Assembly: GCA_947499095.1 (NCBI GenBank)
Contig: CANMMR010000003.1
Location: 124,001 to 188,000 of the forward strand
Length of the DNA: 64,000 nucleotides
From: an uncultured Erythrobacter sp.
GTDB lineage: Bacteria > Pseudomonadota > Alphaproteobacteria > Sphingomonadales > Sphingomonadaceae
Reading direction: 5' to 3'
A program made the position numbers and the translations under genes. Each line of letters begins with the position of its first letter. Position 1 is the stretch's first letter. Below are positions 27,682-36,928 of this stretch, one piece after another. Below the pieces are notes generated by a model that had not been told where the DNA came from, did no database searches, and saw nothing but the letters and a program-made list of their open reading frames with translations.

Positions 27682-28663
27682 GTTCGGAGTTTTCTGTGTC
27701 GCGCTCTCGATGGGTGCGGCAGGGATGCCCCTCGCCGTTTACGCTCAGGGAGCGGCGGGTACACAGACAGGGCCAGCGGCTGACTACCCGATAGTTCTAG
27801 GTGATCCGTACTTGGTCGACGGCGAAACATTTACGCCCATCGATACGATGAATTACGACCGCGTCGGATATATCGCAGCCGATGGAGATGGCGGCAGCAA
27901 GATTACCGGGGCGCACAAGACCTTGCCTCTGCCGAGTTATGTCGAGGTGACCTCTTTGGACACCGGTCGGACGATCCTCGTTCGGCTCGAACGCCGGGGC
28001 CCGATGACGACAGATCGGCTTCTTGCGCTGTCACCCGGCGCTCTCGCGCAACTTGGTGCGATTGACGGCACTCCGATACGTATGCGGCGGGTCAATCCGC
28101 CCGAAGAGCATCGCGCGATGCTTCGACAGGGCGAGGAAGCGCCGCTTCGCATGGACACGCCCGCCAGTCTCGTCGAGGTACTCAAGCGGCGGCTGCCGGA
28201 TGCCGGCTCCGCATCCTTGCGCGATCCACGGCAAGATGCAGTCAGCGGGAGAGAGCCAGATGCAGTCACCATCGCGGTCATCGATCCCAGTGCGGACTTG
28301 CCGGCTCCTGGCGAAAGCCCGGCCGTGGCAACGCAAACGAGCGCTGCGAATAATGGCGAAGAAGCGGATGCAGTTGAAATTGTCGAGCCGGACCCAGTAC
28401 CTGCAGTGGACAATACGGAGCGGTCCCATCTCGCCCTCCCGGGGCCTTTAAATAGGGGCCGGTTCGTCGTACAACTAGGTGCGTTCTCAGTGCGCGGGAA
28501 TGCAGAGCGCCTCGCCGAGAAGGTCGGGGGCTTCATCACGCCGAGCGGCTCGCTCAGCCTCGTTCGCGTCGGTCCGTTTTCGGGTAGGGAAAAGGCCGCG
28601 CAAGCGCTCGCAAAGCTGCAGGGCGAAGGCTATAGAGATACCTTGATCCAAACCGCAGAGTAG
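27665..28663 (+). CDS. RlpA-like double-psi barrel protein with SPOR domain
   Basis: A 332-residue exported protein. After a signal peptide ending A-V-Y-A-Q, a double-psi beta-barrel region (about 45-150) has the RlpA-like GAHKTLPLPSYVEVTSL. The usual DRGP motif reads ERRGP. A long acidic, probably disordered linker follows (about 160-255). The C-terminal 75 residues form a SPOR domain (FVVQLGAFSVRGNAERLA) that would bind denuded glycan at division sites. I chose the ATG at 27665; an in-frame start 18 nt earlier is possible. It overlaps the MltB-like gene. Confidence 0.82.
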   Translation: MKLPNRFGVFCVALSMGAAGMPLAVYAQGAAGTQTGPAADYPIVLGDPYLVDGETFTPIDTMNYDRVGYIAADGDGGSKITGAHKTLPLPSYVEVTSLDTGRTILVRLERRGPMTTDRLLALSPGALAQLGAIDGTPIRMRRVNPPEEHRAMLRQGEEAPLRMDTPASLVEVLKRRLPDAGSASLRDPRQDAVSGREPDAVTIAVIDPSADLPAPGESPAVATQTSAANNGEEADAVEIVEPDPVPAVDNTERSHLALPGPLNRGRFVVQLGAFSVRGNAERLAEKVGGFITPSGSLSLVRVGPFSGREKAAQALAKLQGEGYRDTLIQTAE

Positions 28664-28696
28664 CCGGTCGGTCCGCATCCGGCCTGCAGGAGCCGC

Positions 28697-29863
28697 ATGC
28701 GCAAATACCTGACTTTTCTTTCGGCACTGGCCCTTGCACTTCCGATGACGGCAGGAGCCCAGCAGTCTCAACCCAAAACAAAACCGGCGATCCCCAGCGT
28801 TGAAGCGGCACCGATTGCCTATCTGATGGATGCCAAGAGCGGCCAGGTGCTGTTCTCGCGCGAGGCCGACCGCCGGTTCATGCCCGCCTCGATTACGAAA
28901 ACCATGACCACCTTCCTCGCTTTCGAGTGGATGGAGGAGGGCAGGCTCTTCCCACAACAGGTTTACACGATCCGCCCAGAAACATTCCGCAAATGGCACC
29001 GCGTCGGCTCGACCATGTTCCTGCCCGCCAATGCGCGGGTCACTGTGGACGACCTGCTGCACGGTATCACCACCATCTCTGCGAACGACGGGTCTATCGT
29101 TCTGGCCGAAGGTGCAGCGGGTACGCTGGAGGACTGGCTTGCTGCCATGAACCACAAGGCCAGCGAAATCGGTATGAAAGACAGTCGCTTCGGCACGCCA
29201 AACGGTTGGATGGACGAAGGCGGCACATTCACAACTGCGCGCGATCTGGCGCTGCTCGGCCAGACGATGATCGCGCGCCATCCGTCGAAATACGCGCATT
29301 TTTTCGGGGCGACGGGTTTCGAGTACAACGGAATCGCCCAGCGCAACCACGATCCTATTACCGGCGTCGTGCGCGGAGCCGACGGGATCAAGAGCGGCTT
29401 CACGAACCAGGCGGGCTATGGCTTTCTCGGTTCAGCTGAACGCGACGGCCAAAGGCTCATCATGGTCGTTGCAGGCAGTCCACGCGGCACCGTGCGGAAC
29501 GAGGCTGCACGCAGCTTAATCGAATGGGGTTTCAATTCCTTCGATAGCAGGCTGCTCGCTTCGGCAGAGCAACGGATCGCGAACGCACGCGTGCAGGAAG
29601 GGTCAGCGCGATCAGTCGGCCTGCGTACCGGAGGTCCGGTCCGGATTGCCATTCCGCGCGGGAAAGATCCTCAGGTGACGCTTTCGGTTCGTTATGAAGG
29701 CCCCATCCGCGCGCCTGTCAGCGAAGGCGAGCGGATCGCGGATTTGGTCGTTGGCATCGAAGGCATGCCCGAGAGCCGCATCCCTCTCTATGCGGAGCAG
29801 GACGTCGAGGTTGCCGGCCCGGTCCAGCGCTTGGTCAATGGCTTTGCCGGTTGGGTATCGTGA
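28697..29863 (+). CDS. D-alanyl-D-alanine carboxypeptidase (PBP5/6 family)
   Basis: A 388-residue class C penicillin-binding protein that trims pentapeptide stems. A signal peptide ends near A-G-A-Q. The active-site motifs are S-I-T-K (Ser65, Lys68), S-A-N (128-130) and K-S-G (232-234). The usual SGN and KTG are slightly varied. The PBP5 C-terminal domain and an amphipathic anchor (VQRLVNGFAGWV) complete it. Its last codons overlap tmk (GTGA). It follows MltB-like and RlpA-like genes, so the three are a wall-remodelling group. Confidence 0.93.
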   Translation: MRKYLTFLSALALALPMTAGAQQSQPKTKPAIPSVEAAPIAYLMDAKSGQVLFSREADRRFMPASITKTMTTFLAFEWMEEGRLFPQQVYTIRPETFRKWHRVGSTMFLPANARVTVDDLLHGITTISANDGSIVLAEGAAGTLEDWLAAMNHKASEIGMKDSRFGTPNGWMDEGGTFTTARDLALLGQTMIARHPSKYAHFFGATGFEYNGIAQRNHDPITGVVRGADGIKSGFTNQAGYGFLGSAERDGQRLIMVVAGSPRGTVRNEAARSLIEWGFNSFDSRLLASAEQRIANARVQEGSARSVGLRTGGPVRIAIPRGKDPQVTLSVRYEGPIRAPVSEGERIADLVVGIEGMPESRIPLYAEQDVEVAGPVQRLVNGFAGWVS

Positions 29864-30498
29864 CGAGAGGACGCTTCATTGCTTTCGAGGGCGGGGAGGG
29901 CATGGGTAAGTCCACCCAAGCCCGCCTGCTTGCAGAGGCGCTCGAGGCGCAGGGTGTCGCGACCTGTCTTACGCGCGAGCCGGGTGGCACATCGGGCGCC
30001 GAAGCTATCAGGGGCTTGCTGCTCGACCCGCCGGGCGAGGGCTGGACGAAGAAAGCCGAAGCGCTGCTTTTCGCGGCCGCAAGGGCAGATCATGTTGCGC
30101 GGCTTATCCGGCCTGCACTGCAAGAAGGGCGTTGGGTCATCTGCGACCGGTTTGTGGATTCGAGCAGGGCATATCAGGGCGTGGCGGGAGAACTCGGAGA
30201 CGAGATCGTGCGCGAACTGCACAATATCGGGAGCGACGGTCTCTTGCCCGACATGACGCTCGTCATTGATGCAGACGCGGCGGAGGTCGACCGACGCTTG
30301 ACCGAACGGGACGGCGGATTGTCCGACGCCATCGGTGGAAGAGCGGCAGAATATCATGCGTCGGTCAATGCGGCATTTCGTGACTTCTCAGTACAGGAGC
30401 CCGACCGTTTCGCACTGATCTATGGTTCCGGTTCGAAGGAGGACGTTCACGCCCGCGTACTTGAAGCACTCTCGCCTCTGCTTGACGAAGGTCGCTGA
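29860..30498 (+). CDS. tmk: Thymidylate kinase
   Basis: A 212-residue P-loop kinase making dTDP from dTMP. Walker A reads EGGEGMGKST near residue 9, the DR motif is ICDRFVDSSRAYQG, and the lid region is DRRLTERDG. I chose GTG at 29860, which overlaps the dacC-like stop as GTGA; a TTG nine nt earlier is the alternative. The stop overlaps holB (TGATG), giving the frequent tmk-holB arrangement of replication-related genes. Confidence 0.93.
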   Translation: MTRGRFIAFEGGEGMGKSTQARLLAEALEAQGVATCLTREPGGTSGAEAIRGLLLDPPGEGWTKKAEALLFAAARADHVARLIRPALQEGRWVICDRFVDSSRAYQGVAGELGDEIVRELHNIGSDGLLPDMTLVIDADAAEVDRRLTERDGGLSDAIGGRAAEYHASVNAAFRDFSVQEPDRFALIYGSGSKEDVHARVLEALSPLLDEGR

Positions 30499-31445
30499 TG
30501 CTCCTCGGACATCAGGACGCGTGGCGAGAGTGGCGCGAAGCCGGTAGAGGCAGCCGGATGCATCACGCTTGGTTGCTCGCGGGCCGAAGGGGCGTGGGTA
30601 AAGCGAGCTTCGCGGCGGCGGCCGCGCGGGAACTGCTCGACGCGCCGGCTGGCCTGGAGCACCATCCCGATATCCTCTTGCTCACACATGACCCGAAGGA
30701 CGAAAAGGAAGAACGCAAGCGCGCCGACGGCAAATCGTTCGAACTCGCGCGCAGCATCCGCATCGCCCAGGTGAGGAGGATGCAGCAGCGGCTGACCACT
30801 CGGCCGACGGCGGGCAACCGCCGGGTCATTATCATTGACCCGGCGGACGATCTCGAGCGCAATGCAGCCAATGCGTTGCTCAAGAGCTTGGAGGAGCCGC
30901 CCGAGGGCACGTACTTCCTTCTTGTCGCGCATAGCCCCGCGCGCCTGTTGCCGACCATTCGCTCGCGCTGCCGGGTCTTGCGTTTTCCGGTCGTCCCGGA
31001 CGGGGCGATGGCTTCGCTGCTCGCCGAACTCGCACCAGAGGCCAACCAGTCGACGCGAGACGCAGCCATTGCCGCAGCGGCCGGCTCGCCCGGTGCCGCC
31101 CTGTCATTCGTCGAACTCGATCTGGGCAAGGCGGCCATGCTGATGGGGAAGATTCTCGAAACCGGTGACCCTGATTTCGCGTTGCGAGGCCAACTCGCCG
31201 GCGCGATCGGCGCGCGTCCGGATCGCGAGCGCTTGCAGGCCGTCCTCGACCTTGCGCGTTCGGCGCTGACCGACAGATTGGAATCGGAATCGGAATCTCC
31301 TCTCGCGTTTATCGACGCGCATAGCGAACTCGTCCGCCTCACCGGCGAACAGCCGACCTATAATTTCGATGCCGGACTGCTCGCCATGGAAATCGGCACC
31401 TTGCTAGCCAAGGCGGCTACGGCTAGCGAGCGGGCCAATGTCTGA
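30498..31445 (+). CDS. holB: DNA polymerase III delta' subunit
   Basis: A 315-residue clamp-loader subunit of the AAA+ fold. The P-loop-like WLLAGRRGVGKASFA is near residue 25. RRVIIIDPADDLERNAANALLKSLEEPP is the sensor/Walker B region typical of delta', followed by the SRC-type motif IRSRCRVL. The short spacing to tmk and metG (8-nt overlap at the end) supports one operon. The delta' zinc cysteines are not evident, as in many alphaproteobacteria. Confidence 0.9.
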   Translation: MLLGHQDAWREWREAGRGSRMHHAWLLAGRRGVGKASFAAAAARELLDAPAGLEHHPDILLLTHDPKDEKEERKRADGKSFELARSIRIAQVRRMQQRLTTRPTAGNRRVIIIDPADDLERNAANALLKSLEEPPEGTYFLLVAHSPARLLPTIRSRCRVLRFPVVPDGAMASLLAELAPEANQSTRDAAIAAAAGSPGAALSFVELDLGKAAMLMGKILETGDPDFALRGQLAGAIGARPDRERLQAVLDLARSALTDRLESESESPLAFIDAHSELVRLTGEQPTYNFDAGLLAMEIGTLLAKAATASERANV

Positions 31446-32997
31446 CCCTTATTATATAACCACTGCGATCCACTATCCGAATGGCAAGCCCCACATCGGA
31501 CATGCCTACGAGACGATTGCTGCCGATGTGATGGCGCGTTTCCAGCGTCTGCGCGGGCGTGAAGTCCGTTTCCAGACCGGCACGGACGAACACGGCCTGA
31601 AAATGGCCCAGAAGGCTCGCGACCTCGGCCAGACTCCGCGCGAGCTGGCGGACGAAATGTCATCTGCCTTCAAGGATTTGTTCGACGTTCTGAATATCTC
31701 GTACGACCGCTTTATCCGGACGACCGACGCCGATCACCACAGCGCGAGCAAGGCGATCTGGGAAGCGATGGAGGCAAAGGGCGATCTCTACCTCGATCGT
31801 TACGAAGGTTGGTATTCGGTCCGCGACGAGGCATATTACGACGAGAAGGAATTGATCGAAGGGGAAGGGGGCGAAAAGCTGTCTCCCCAAGGGACGCCGG
31901 TCGAATGGACCGAGGAGGAAAGCTGGTTCTTCCGTTTGTCGAGCTATGCCGAGCCGCTGCTGGAATTGCTGCAGAAGCCGGGCTTCCTCGAGCCGACAAG
32001 CCGCCGCAATGAAATGATCGCCTTCATCGAGCGCGGATTGCAGGATCTTTCGGTCAGCCGCACGAGCTTCGACTGGGGTGTAAAGGTTCCCGGGGCCGAC
32101 GGGCACGTGATGTATGTCTGGGTCGATGCGCTGACGAACTACATCACCGGTCTCGGCTATCCAGACGGCGGCGAGTTGTGGGACACATTCTGGCCTGCCG
32201 ACCTCCACCTGATCGGCAAGGACATCGTTCGTTTCCACACGATCTATTGGCCCGCCTTCCTGATGAGCGCCGATCTGCCGCTACCGAAGAAGGTGTTTGG
32301 CCACGGTTTTCTGCTGAATCGCGGCGTCAAGGAATCGAAATCGGCCGGCAATGTCACCGATCCGATGGAATTGGCCGAGACTTTCGGTGTCGATGCTCTC
32401 CGCTACTTTTTGATGGCCGAGGTTACCTTCGGACAGGACGGTAGCTATTCCGCAGAAGCTCTTGTGACAAAAGTGAATGCCGAGCTCGCCAATAGCTTCG
32501 GCAATCTGGCGCAACGGACGCTGTCGATGGTTGCGAAGAACATGGACGGAAGGCTGGAAGCTTTCGCGCAATCAGGAGACGATAAGGCGCTGCTCGCAAA
32601 GGTTCACGAGGCTTGTGCCGTCACGTTGCCGCAGGAATTCGAGGCGCTGAATTTCTCGGTTGGGATCGACGCCTGGCTTCGCGCGGTCTTCGCCTGCAAC
32701 CAGTATGTCGACGAACAGGCTCCTTGGGCGCTGAAGAAGACCGATCCGGAGCGTATGAAGGCTGTGCTCCAGACCTTGCTCATTGCGATCCGCGACCTTG
32801 CCGTCGCAATTCAGCCCGTCGTCCCAGAAAAAGCAGCGGCAGTTCTCGATCAGCTCGGCGTCCCCGTAGAGCAGCGAGATTACGACGCACTTGCCGACCA
32901 AAGCTGGTTCACGGCCAATGTGGCTTCCGGCCGACAGATCGAAAAGCCCACGCCAATTTTCCCTCGGCTCGAACTCCCCGAAGCGGAGGCCGCATAA
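31438..32997 (+). CDS. metG: Methionyl-tRNA synthetase
   Basis: A 519-residue class I synthetase. The HIGH motif is in GKPHIGHAYET. The second signature is altered from KMSKS to K-E-S-K-S (residues 298-302, in NRGVKESKSAGNV). WVDALTNYITGLGYP and the anticodon-binding helix bundle after residue 380 are normal. The zinc-knuckle cysteines of the E. coli type are absent, as in the short alphaproteobacterial form. No C-terminal dimerisation domain. It overlaps holB by 8 nt and tatD by 1 nt (TAATG). Confidence 0.95.
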   Translation: MSDPYYITTAIHYPNGKPHIGHAYETIAADVMARFQRLRGREVRFQTGTDEHGLKMAQKARDLGQTPRELADEMSSAFKDLFDVLNISYDRFIRTTDADHHSASKAIWEAMEAKGDLYLDRYEGWYSVRDEAYYDEKELIEGEGGEKLSPQGTPVEWTEEESWFFRLSSYAEPLLELLQKPGFLEPTSRRNEMIAFIERGLQDLSVSRTSFDWGVKVPGADGHVMYVWVDALTNYITGLGYPDGGELWDTFWPADLHLIGKDIVRFHTIYWPAFLMSADLPLPKKVFGHGFLLNRGVKESKSAGNVTDPMELAETFGVDALRYFLMAEVTFGQDGSYSAEALVTKVNAELANSFGNLAQRTLSMVAKNMDGRLEAFAQSGDDKALLAKVHEACAVTLPQEFEALNFSVGIDAWLRAVFACNQYVDEQAPWALKKTDPERMKAVLQTLLIAIRDLAVAIQPVVPEKAAAVLDQLGVPVEQRDYDALADQSWFTANVASGRQIEKPTPIFPRLELPEAEAA

Positions 32998-33773
32998 TGC
33001 TAGTCGATAGCCATTGCCATCTCGAATACGAAGGTTTGGTCGATGATCAGGCTGCCATCCTCGATCGCGCTCGCGACGCCGGGGTCGCGGCATTCCTCAA
33101 TATCTCCACCAAGCGGTCTGAATGGGCGCAGGTCGTGGGGACGGCCGAGCAATCTCCCGAAATATTCGCCAGTGTAGGCATCCACCCGCACAATGCGGAC
33201 GAGCATGTTGATCTCAAGCGGGAGGAACTGCTCAAGGCTACTATGAGCCGGAAAGTCGTCGGCATCGGCGAAACCGGTCTGGATTACTATTACGACCATT
33301 CGGACCGTTCTGCGCAACAGCGCCTGTTCCGCATGCACATCGACGTGGCACGCGAAACCGGGCTTCCGGTCATCATTCATACCCGCGACGCGGAGCACGA
33401 CACGCTCGCAATTCTAGAAGACGAGCTGCGGAAGGGGGCCTTCCCCGCGCTGATCCATTGCTTCACCGCTTCGGCGGAGTTTGGCGCACGTGTGCTGGAA
33501 ATGGGCCTCTCGATCTCGATCTCCGGCATCGTAACCTTCAAGAATGCCATGGACTTGCAGGAGGTTGCGAAGACCATTCCTCGCGATCGGCTGCTGGTCG
33601 AAACCGATAGTCCGTTTCTAGCTCCGGTCCCGCATCGCGGCAAATCCTGCGAGCCGGGCTATGTTCGTGACACTGCCGCATTCCTCGCGGATCTGCGCGG
33701 CGAAAGCCTGGAAGATCTCGCCGATTATACGACGCGGAATTTCTATAGCTTGTTCAGCAAGGCAGCGCAGTGA
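32997..33773 (+). CDS. tatD: TatD family metal-dependent deoxyribonuclease
   Basis: A 258-residue TIM-barrel hydrolase. It opens MLVDSHCHLEY, giving the first metal-site HxH. GETGLDYYYD carries the Glu ligand, PVIIHTRDAEHDT and LIHCFTAS give His ligands, and LLVETDSPFLAP gives the final Asp. The family acts as 3'-5' exonuclease/DNase. The start overlaps the metG stop as TAATG, and the longer upstream frame lies inside metG. The metG-tatD-MBL order is common in proteobacteria. Confidence 0.93.
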   Translation: MLVDSHCHLEYEGLVDDQAAILDRARDAGVAAFLNISTKRSEWAQVVGTAEQSPEIFASVGIHPHNADEHVDLKREELLKATMSRKVVGIGETGLDYYYDHSDRSAQQRLFRMHIDVARETGLPVIIHTRDAEHDTLAILEDELRKGAFPALIHCFTASAEFGARVLEMGLSISISGIVTFKNAMDLQEVAKTIPRDRLLVETDSPFLAPVPHRGKSCEPGYVRDTAAFLADLRGESLEDLADYTTRNFYSLFSKAAQ

Positions 33774-34537
33774 AGCTACTGATGCTCGGCTCGGGCACCT
33801 CGACCGGGGTGCCGCGGATCGGCAACGACTGGGGCGAATGCGATCCCGGCGAACCGCGGAACCGGCGTAGCCGTGTTTCGATCATCGTCCAGAACGATGC
33901 TGGTCAGCGAATCCTGATCGATACCTCGACCGATCTGCGGAGCCAACTGCTGGCGAACGATATCGACAAGGTCGATGCCGTTTTCTGGACCCATGATCAC
34001 GCCGACCATTGCCACGGTATCGATGACTTGCGCGTTATGCGTTACGACCGCAGCAATCCGTTGCCTGGTTTTGCAAGCAAGGTGACCTGCGAGCGCCTGC
34101 GCCGCAGGTTCGATTACGTCTTCGAAGGACAGTTCGGGTACCCGACGCTCATTGGACTGAAAGAAATTAACGAAAAACCATTGGTTGCAGGCTTTTCTTT
34201 CGATTACGTCGAGATGCCGCACGGGCCAGTGACTAGTACCGGTTTCCGCTTCGAGGCGGACGGCCGTTCGCTCGTTTACGCGACCGATTTCAGCGAGATA
34301 ACGAAGGAGATGCTCCGCTGTTTCCAGAACGCGGATTTGCTCGTGGTCGATTGCCTTCGCCGGAAAAAGCATCCGACGCATGCCAATCTGGAGATGGCGC
34401 TTGAACTTGGTCGAAAAACAAAGGCACGCAAAACCGTCCTGACGCATCTGGACAAAAGCATGGATTATCGGAGCTTGTGTGCCGAGGTGCCTGCTAACGT
34501 GCTGGTCGGTTACGATGGCTTGGAGCTGTCGGCATGA
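33770..34537 (+). CDS. PhnP-like MBL-fold metallo-hydrolase
   Basis: A 255-residue cytoplasmic MBL-fold hydrolase. The zinc motif is THDHADHCHG near residue 76, and YATDFSE and VLTHLDKSMDY carry later ligands. The opening LGSGTSTGVPRIG is the PhnP/YycJ-like signature, which in homologues precedes cyclic phosphodiesterase or nuclease activity. Substrate unknown. The start GTG overlaps the tatD stop (GTGA). Confidence 0.88.
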   Translation: MKLLMLGSGTSTGVPRIGNDWGECDPGEPRNRRSRVSIIVQNDAGQRILIDTSTDLRSQLLANDIDKVDAVFWTHDHADHCHGIDDLRVMRYDRSNPLPGFASKVTCERLRRRFDYVFEGQFGYPTLIGLKEINEKPLVAGFSFDYVEMPHGPVTSTGFRFEADGRSLVYATDFSEITKEMLRCFQNADLLVVDCLRRKKHPTHANLEMALELGRKTKARKTVLTHLDKSMDYRSLCAEVPANVLVGYDGLELSA

Positions 34538-34701
34538 ACGAATATCAGATCGTTTCGCTGATCTCTTTGACAGGCTTTCTCATCTTGATCGCCGCTGGAT
34601 TTGCCAACCGCGACGTCAATTGGCGCAAGGGGTTGTTCATGGCGGGGGCATGGGCTGGCATTTTCGCAATCGTTATCCTCGTGATCGACATTGTCAGCTA
34701 A
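34534..34701 (+). CDS. Small two-helix membrane protein
   Basis: A 55-residue frame starting MNEYQIVSLISL, overlapping the MBL gene stop as ATGA. Two hydrophobic segments (about 5-22 and 35-54) flank a short charged turn ANRDVNWRKG. The tight overlap and protein-like composition support a real gene. The function is not recognised. Confidence 0.6.
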   Translation: MNEYQIVSLISLTGFLILIAAGFANRDVNWRKGLFMAGAWAGIFAIVILVIDIVS

Positions 34702-34758
34702 CAAGCGACCACCTCAAGATTTTACATAATATATATTATCGTTCTATCTGATTCGTTC

Positions 34759-34789
34759 GGTGGAAGGCTTATGCTGCGGCTCTTCCACC
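34759..34789. other. Inverted repeat in the leader of mazG
   Basis: GGTGGAAG at 34759-34766 pairs perfectly with CTTCCACC at 34782-34789 around a 15-nt loop. It lies 28 nt before the mazG start. An AT-rich stretch (ACATAATATATATTATCG at about 34724-34741) precedes it and could hold a promoter. No T-run follows, so it is not a classical terminator. Confidence 0.35.
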
Positions 34790-34817
34790 AACAGAACCGT
34801 CGGGCTACTTCGTCTGC

Positions 34818-35594
34818 ATGACCGCTCAACTCAATCGTCTCCTCGCAATTATGGCGCGACTGCGCGATCCGGAACGCGGCTGTGAGTGGGATACGGCCCA
34901 GACGTTCGCCACGATTGCGCCTTATACGATCGAAGAAGCTTACGAAGTCGCAGACGCCATAGAGCGTCAAGACATGGCGGACTTGCGCGGAGAACTCGGC
35001 GATCTGCTGTTCCAGGTCGTCTTCCATTCCCGGATGGCGGAAGAGCTCGGCCAGTTCACATTCGACGACGTCGCCAGGGATATTTCGGACAAAATGGAAG
35101 CCCGCCATCCGCACATCTTCGGGGACGAAGGCGGCGTGATGGAAGACAGTCGCTGGGAAGATTTGAAAGCCGCTGAGCGCGAAGCCGGTGGATCGACCAG
35201 CGCGATGGATGGCGTTGCCAATGCATTACCGGCGCTCCTCCGCTCTTACAAATTGCAGAAACGCGCGACACGTGCCGGATTCGACTGGCCCGAAACTGCC
35301 GGACCGATCGAGAAACTCCAGGAAGAACTCGGCGAACTTGATGAGGCGGAGAGCGATGATGAACGCCTGCTCGAAGCGGGCGACGTTCTATTCGTAGCGG
35401 TCAACATCGTGAGGAGATACGGAGTAGATCCCGAACAGGCCTTGCGGGCTTCGAATTCGAAATTCGAACGGCGCTTTCGCGACATGGAGCGCCTGACCCG
35501 TTCAAAGGGGCGCGAATTTTCTACTCTTACGCTCGATGAGCAGGAAGACGTCTGGCAAAAAGTGAAAGCGGTCGAGCGAAGCCCGAAAGCCTAG
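34818..35594 (+). CDS. mazG: Nucleoside triphosphate pyrophosphohydrolase MazG
   Basis: A 258-residue protein with two MazG domains. The first (about 5-110) has CEWDTAQTFATIAPYTIEEAYEVADAI and LRGELGDLLFQVVFH, giving the metal-binding ExxE...ExxD helices. The second (about 140-245) has EELGELDEAESDDERLLEAGDVLF. It hydrolyses NTPs and dNTPs to monophosphates. The length matches the E. coli enzyme. Its stop overlaps that of the convergent hflX by 3 nt. Confidence 0.94.
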   Translation: MTAQLNRLLAIMARLRDPERGCEWDTAQTFATIAPYTIEEAYEVADAIERQDMADLRGELGDLLFQVVFHSRMAEELGQFTFDDVARDISDKMEARHPHIFGDEGGVMEDSRWEDLKAAEREAGGSTSAMDGVANALPALLRSYKLQKRATRAGFDWPETAGPIEKLQEELGELDEAESDDERLLEAGDVLFVAVNIVRRYGVDPEQALRASNSKFERRFRDMERLTRSKGREFSTLTLDEQEDVWQKVKAVERSPKA

Positions 35595-36928
35595 TCCTGC
35601 AAACGCAGAAAGCGTCCGTATTCCTTGTCGGACAGCTTAACGACCAGATTGCGCCGCCCGTGTTCACCATCCGGCTGGTCCGAGAGAACGTGACCGTGCT
35701 GGTGCAACCAGGCGAGAGCCTTGCCCTCGCCTGCCTCCAATGTGATCTCATGCTCGCGTGAGCCTGCCGTAAGGACAGCATCGACGCGGGACAGGTAGTC
35801 ATCGACCCCTTCCCCCGTCAGCGCCGAAATCGCGACTACATCCTCGTCTGTGGCAGCAACTTCTTCGAGCTCCATTCGCTCGGCACCGGACAGCAGATCC
35901 AGCTTGTTCCAAACCTCCAGGATCGGGATTTCACTCCCCTCGCCCTGCTCCTCTGCTACGCCAAGATCGGCGAGAACCTGCAGCACCTGTTTCTTCTGCG
36001 CATCGCTCGACGGGTTGGACATATCGCGCACGTGGCAGATCACGTCCGCTGCAGTCACCTCCTCCAGCGTAGCGCGGAAGGCCGCCACCAGCTGCGTCGG
36101 GAGATCGGAGATGAACCCGACGGTATCCGACAGGATCGCCTTCTCCACGCCCGGCAAAGCGATTGCGCGCATCGTCGGATCCAGTGTGGCGAAGAGCAGG
36201 TCTTCGGCCATCACCTCAGCCCCGGTCAGGCGATTGAACAGCGTGGATTTGCCGGCATTGGTGTAGCCGACGAGAGCAATCACTGGCCACGGCGCACGTT
36301 CGCGCCGTTCACGATGGAGCCCGCGTGTCTTGCGGACCTGTTCCAGTTCCTTGCGCAACCGCCCCATCCGTTGCCGGATCATCCGGCGGTCGGCCTCGAT
36401 CTGGGTCTCGCCAGGGCCGCCGAGGAACCCGAAACCACCGCGCTGGCGCTCTAGGTGGGTCCAGCTGCGAACGAGACGGCTCTGCTGATAGTCCAGATGC
36501 GCGAGCTCGACTTGAAGGCGACCTTCAGCGGTTGCCGCGCGTTCGCCGAAAATCTCTAGGATCAGGCCGGTGCGGTCGATGACCTTGCGCTCCAGCTTTT
36601 CTTCGAGATTGCGCTGTTGGATCGGGCTTAAGGCGCTATCGACCACCACCAGTTCCGCTTCTTCCTGTTCGCAGGCGATGCGGATGTTTTCTACCTGGCC
36701 TGCGCCGAACAGGAGATTCGGACGTACCTCCCTGACCGACAGCACGAAGCTTTCCGCCACGATAATTCCGATCGCGAGCGCGAGTCCCTCCGCCTCGGCC
36801 AGACGCGAACCGGCATCGAGATCGTAGGCCATGCCTCTGATGTCAGGGCACACGACGAGAGCCCGCGCACCGCGCGACACCTCACCCATCAGGTCGTCGT
36901 CGAAACTCAGCTGTCGTCCTCGTCCCAT
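35591..36928 (-). CDS. hflX: Ribosome-associated GTPase HflX
   Basis: A 445-residue GTPase that splits or rescues stalled ribosomes. The N-terminal HflX domain (about 20-190) includes [16 protein letters not shown]. The G domain starts near 210 with the P-loop [12 protein letters not shown], then [10 protein letters not shown] (G3) and WNKLDL (G4). Its start overlaps the end of hfq by 22 nt, preserving the hfq-hflX pairing found widely in proteobacteria and suggesting translational coupling. Confidence 0.95.
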   Translation of the reverse strand: MGRGRQLSFDDDLMGEVSRGARALVVCPDIRGMAYDLDAGSRLAEAEGLALAIGIIVAESFVLSVREVRPNLLFGAGQVENIRIACEQEEAELVVVDSALSPIQQRNLEEKLERKVIDRTGLILEIFGERAATAEGRLQVELAHLDYQQSRLVRSWTHLERQRGGFGFLGGPGETQIEADRRMIRQRMGRLRKELEQVRKTRGLHRERRERAPWPVIALVGYTNAGKSTLFNRLTGAEVMAEDLLFATLDPTMRAIALPGVEKAILSDTVGFISDLPTQLVAAFRATLEEVTAADVICHVRDMSNPSSDAQKKQVLQVLADLGVAEEQGEGSEIPILEVWNKLDLLSGAERMELEEVAATDEDVVAISALTGEGVDDYLSRVDAVLTAGSREHEITLEAGEGKALAWLHQHGHVLSDQPDGEHGRRNLVVKLSDKEYGRFLRLQD

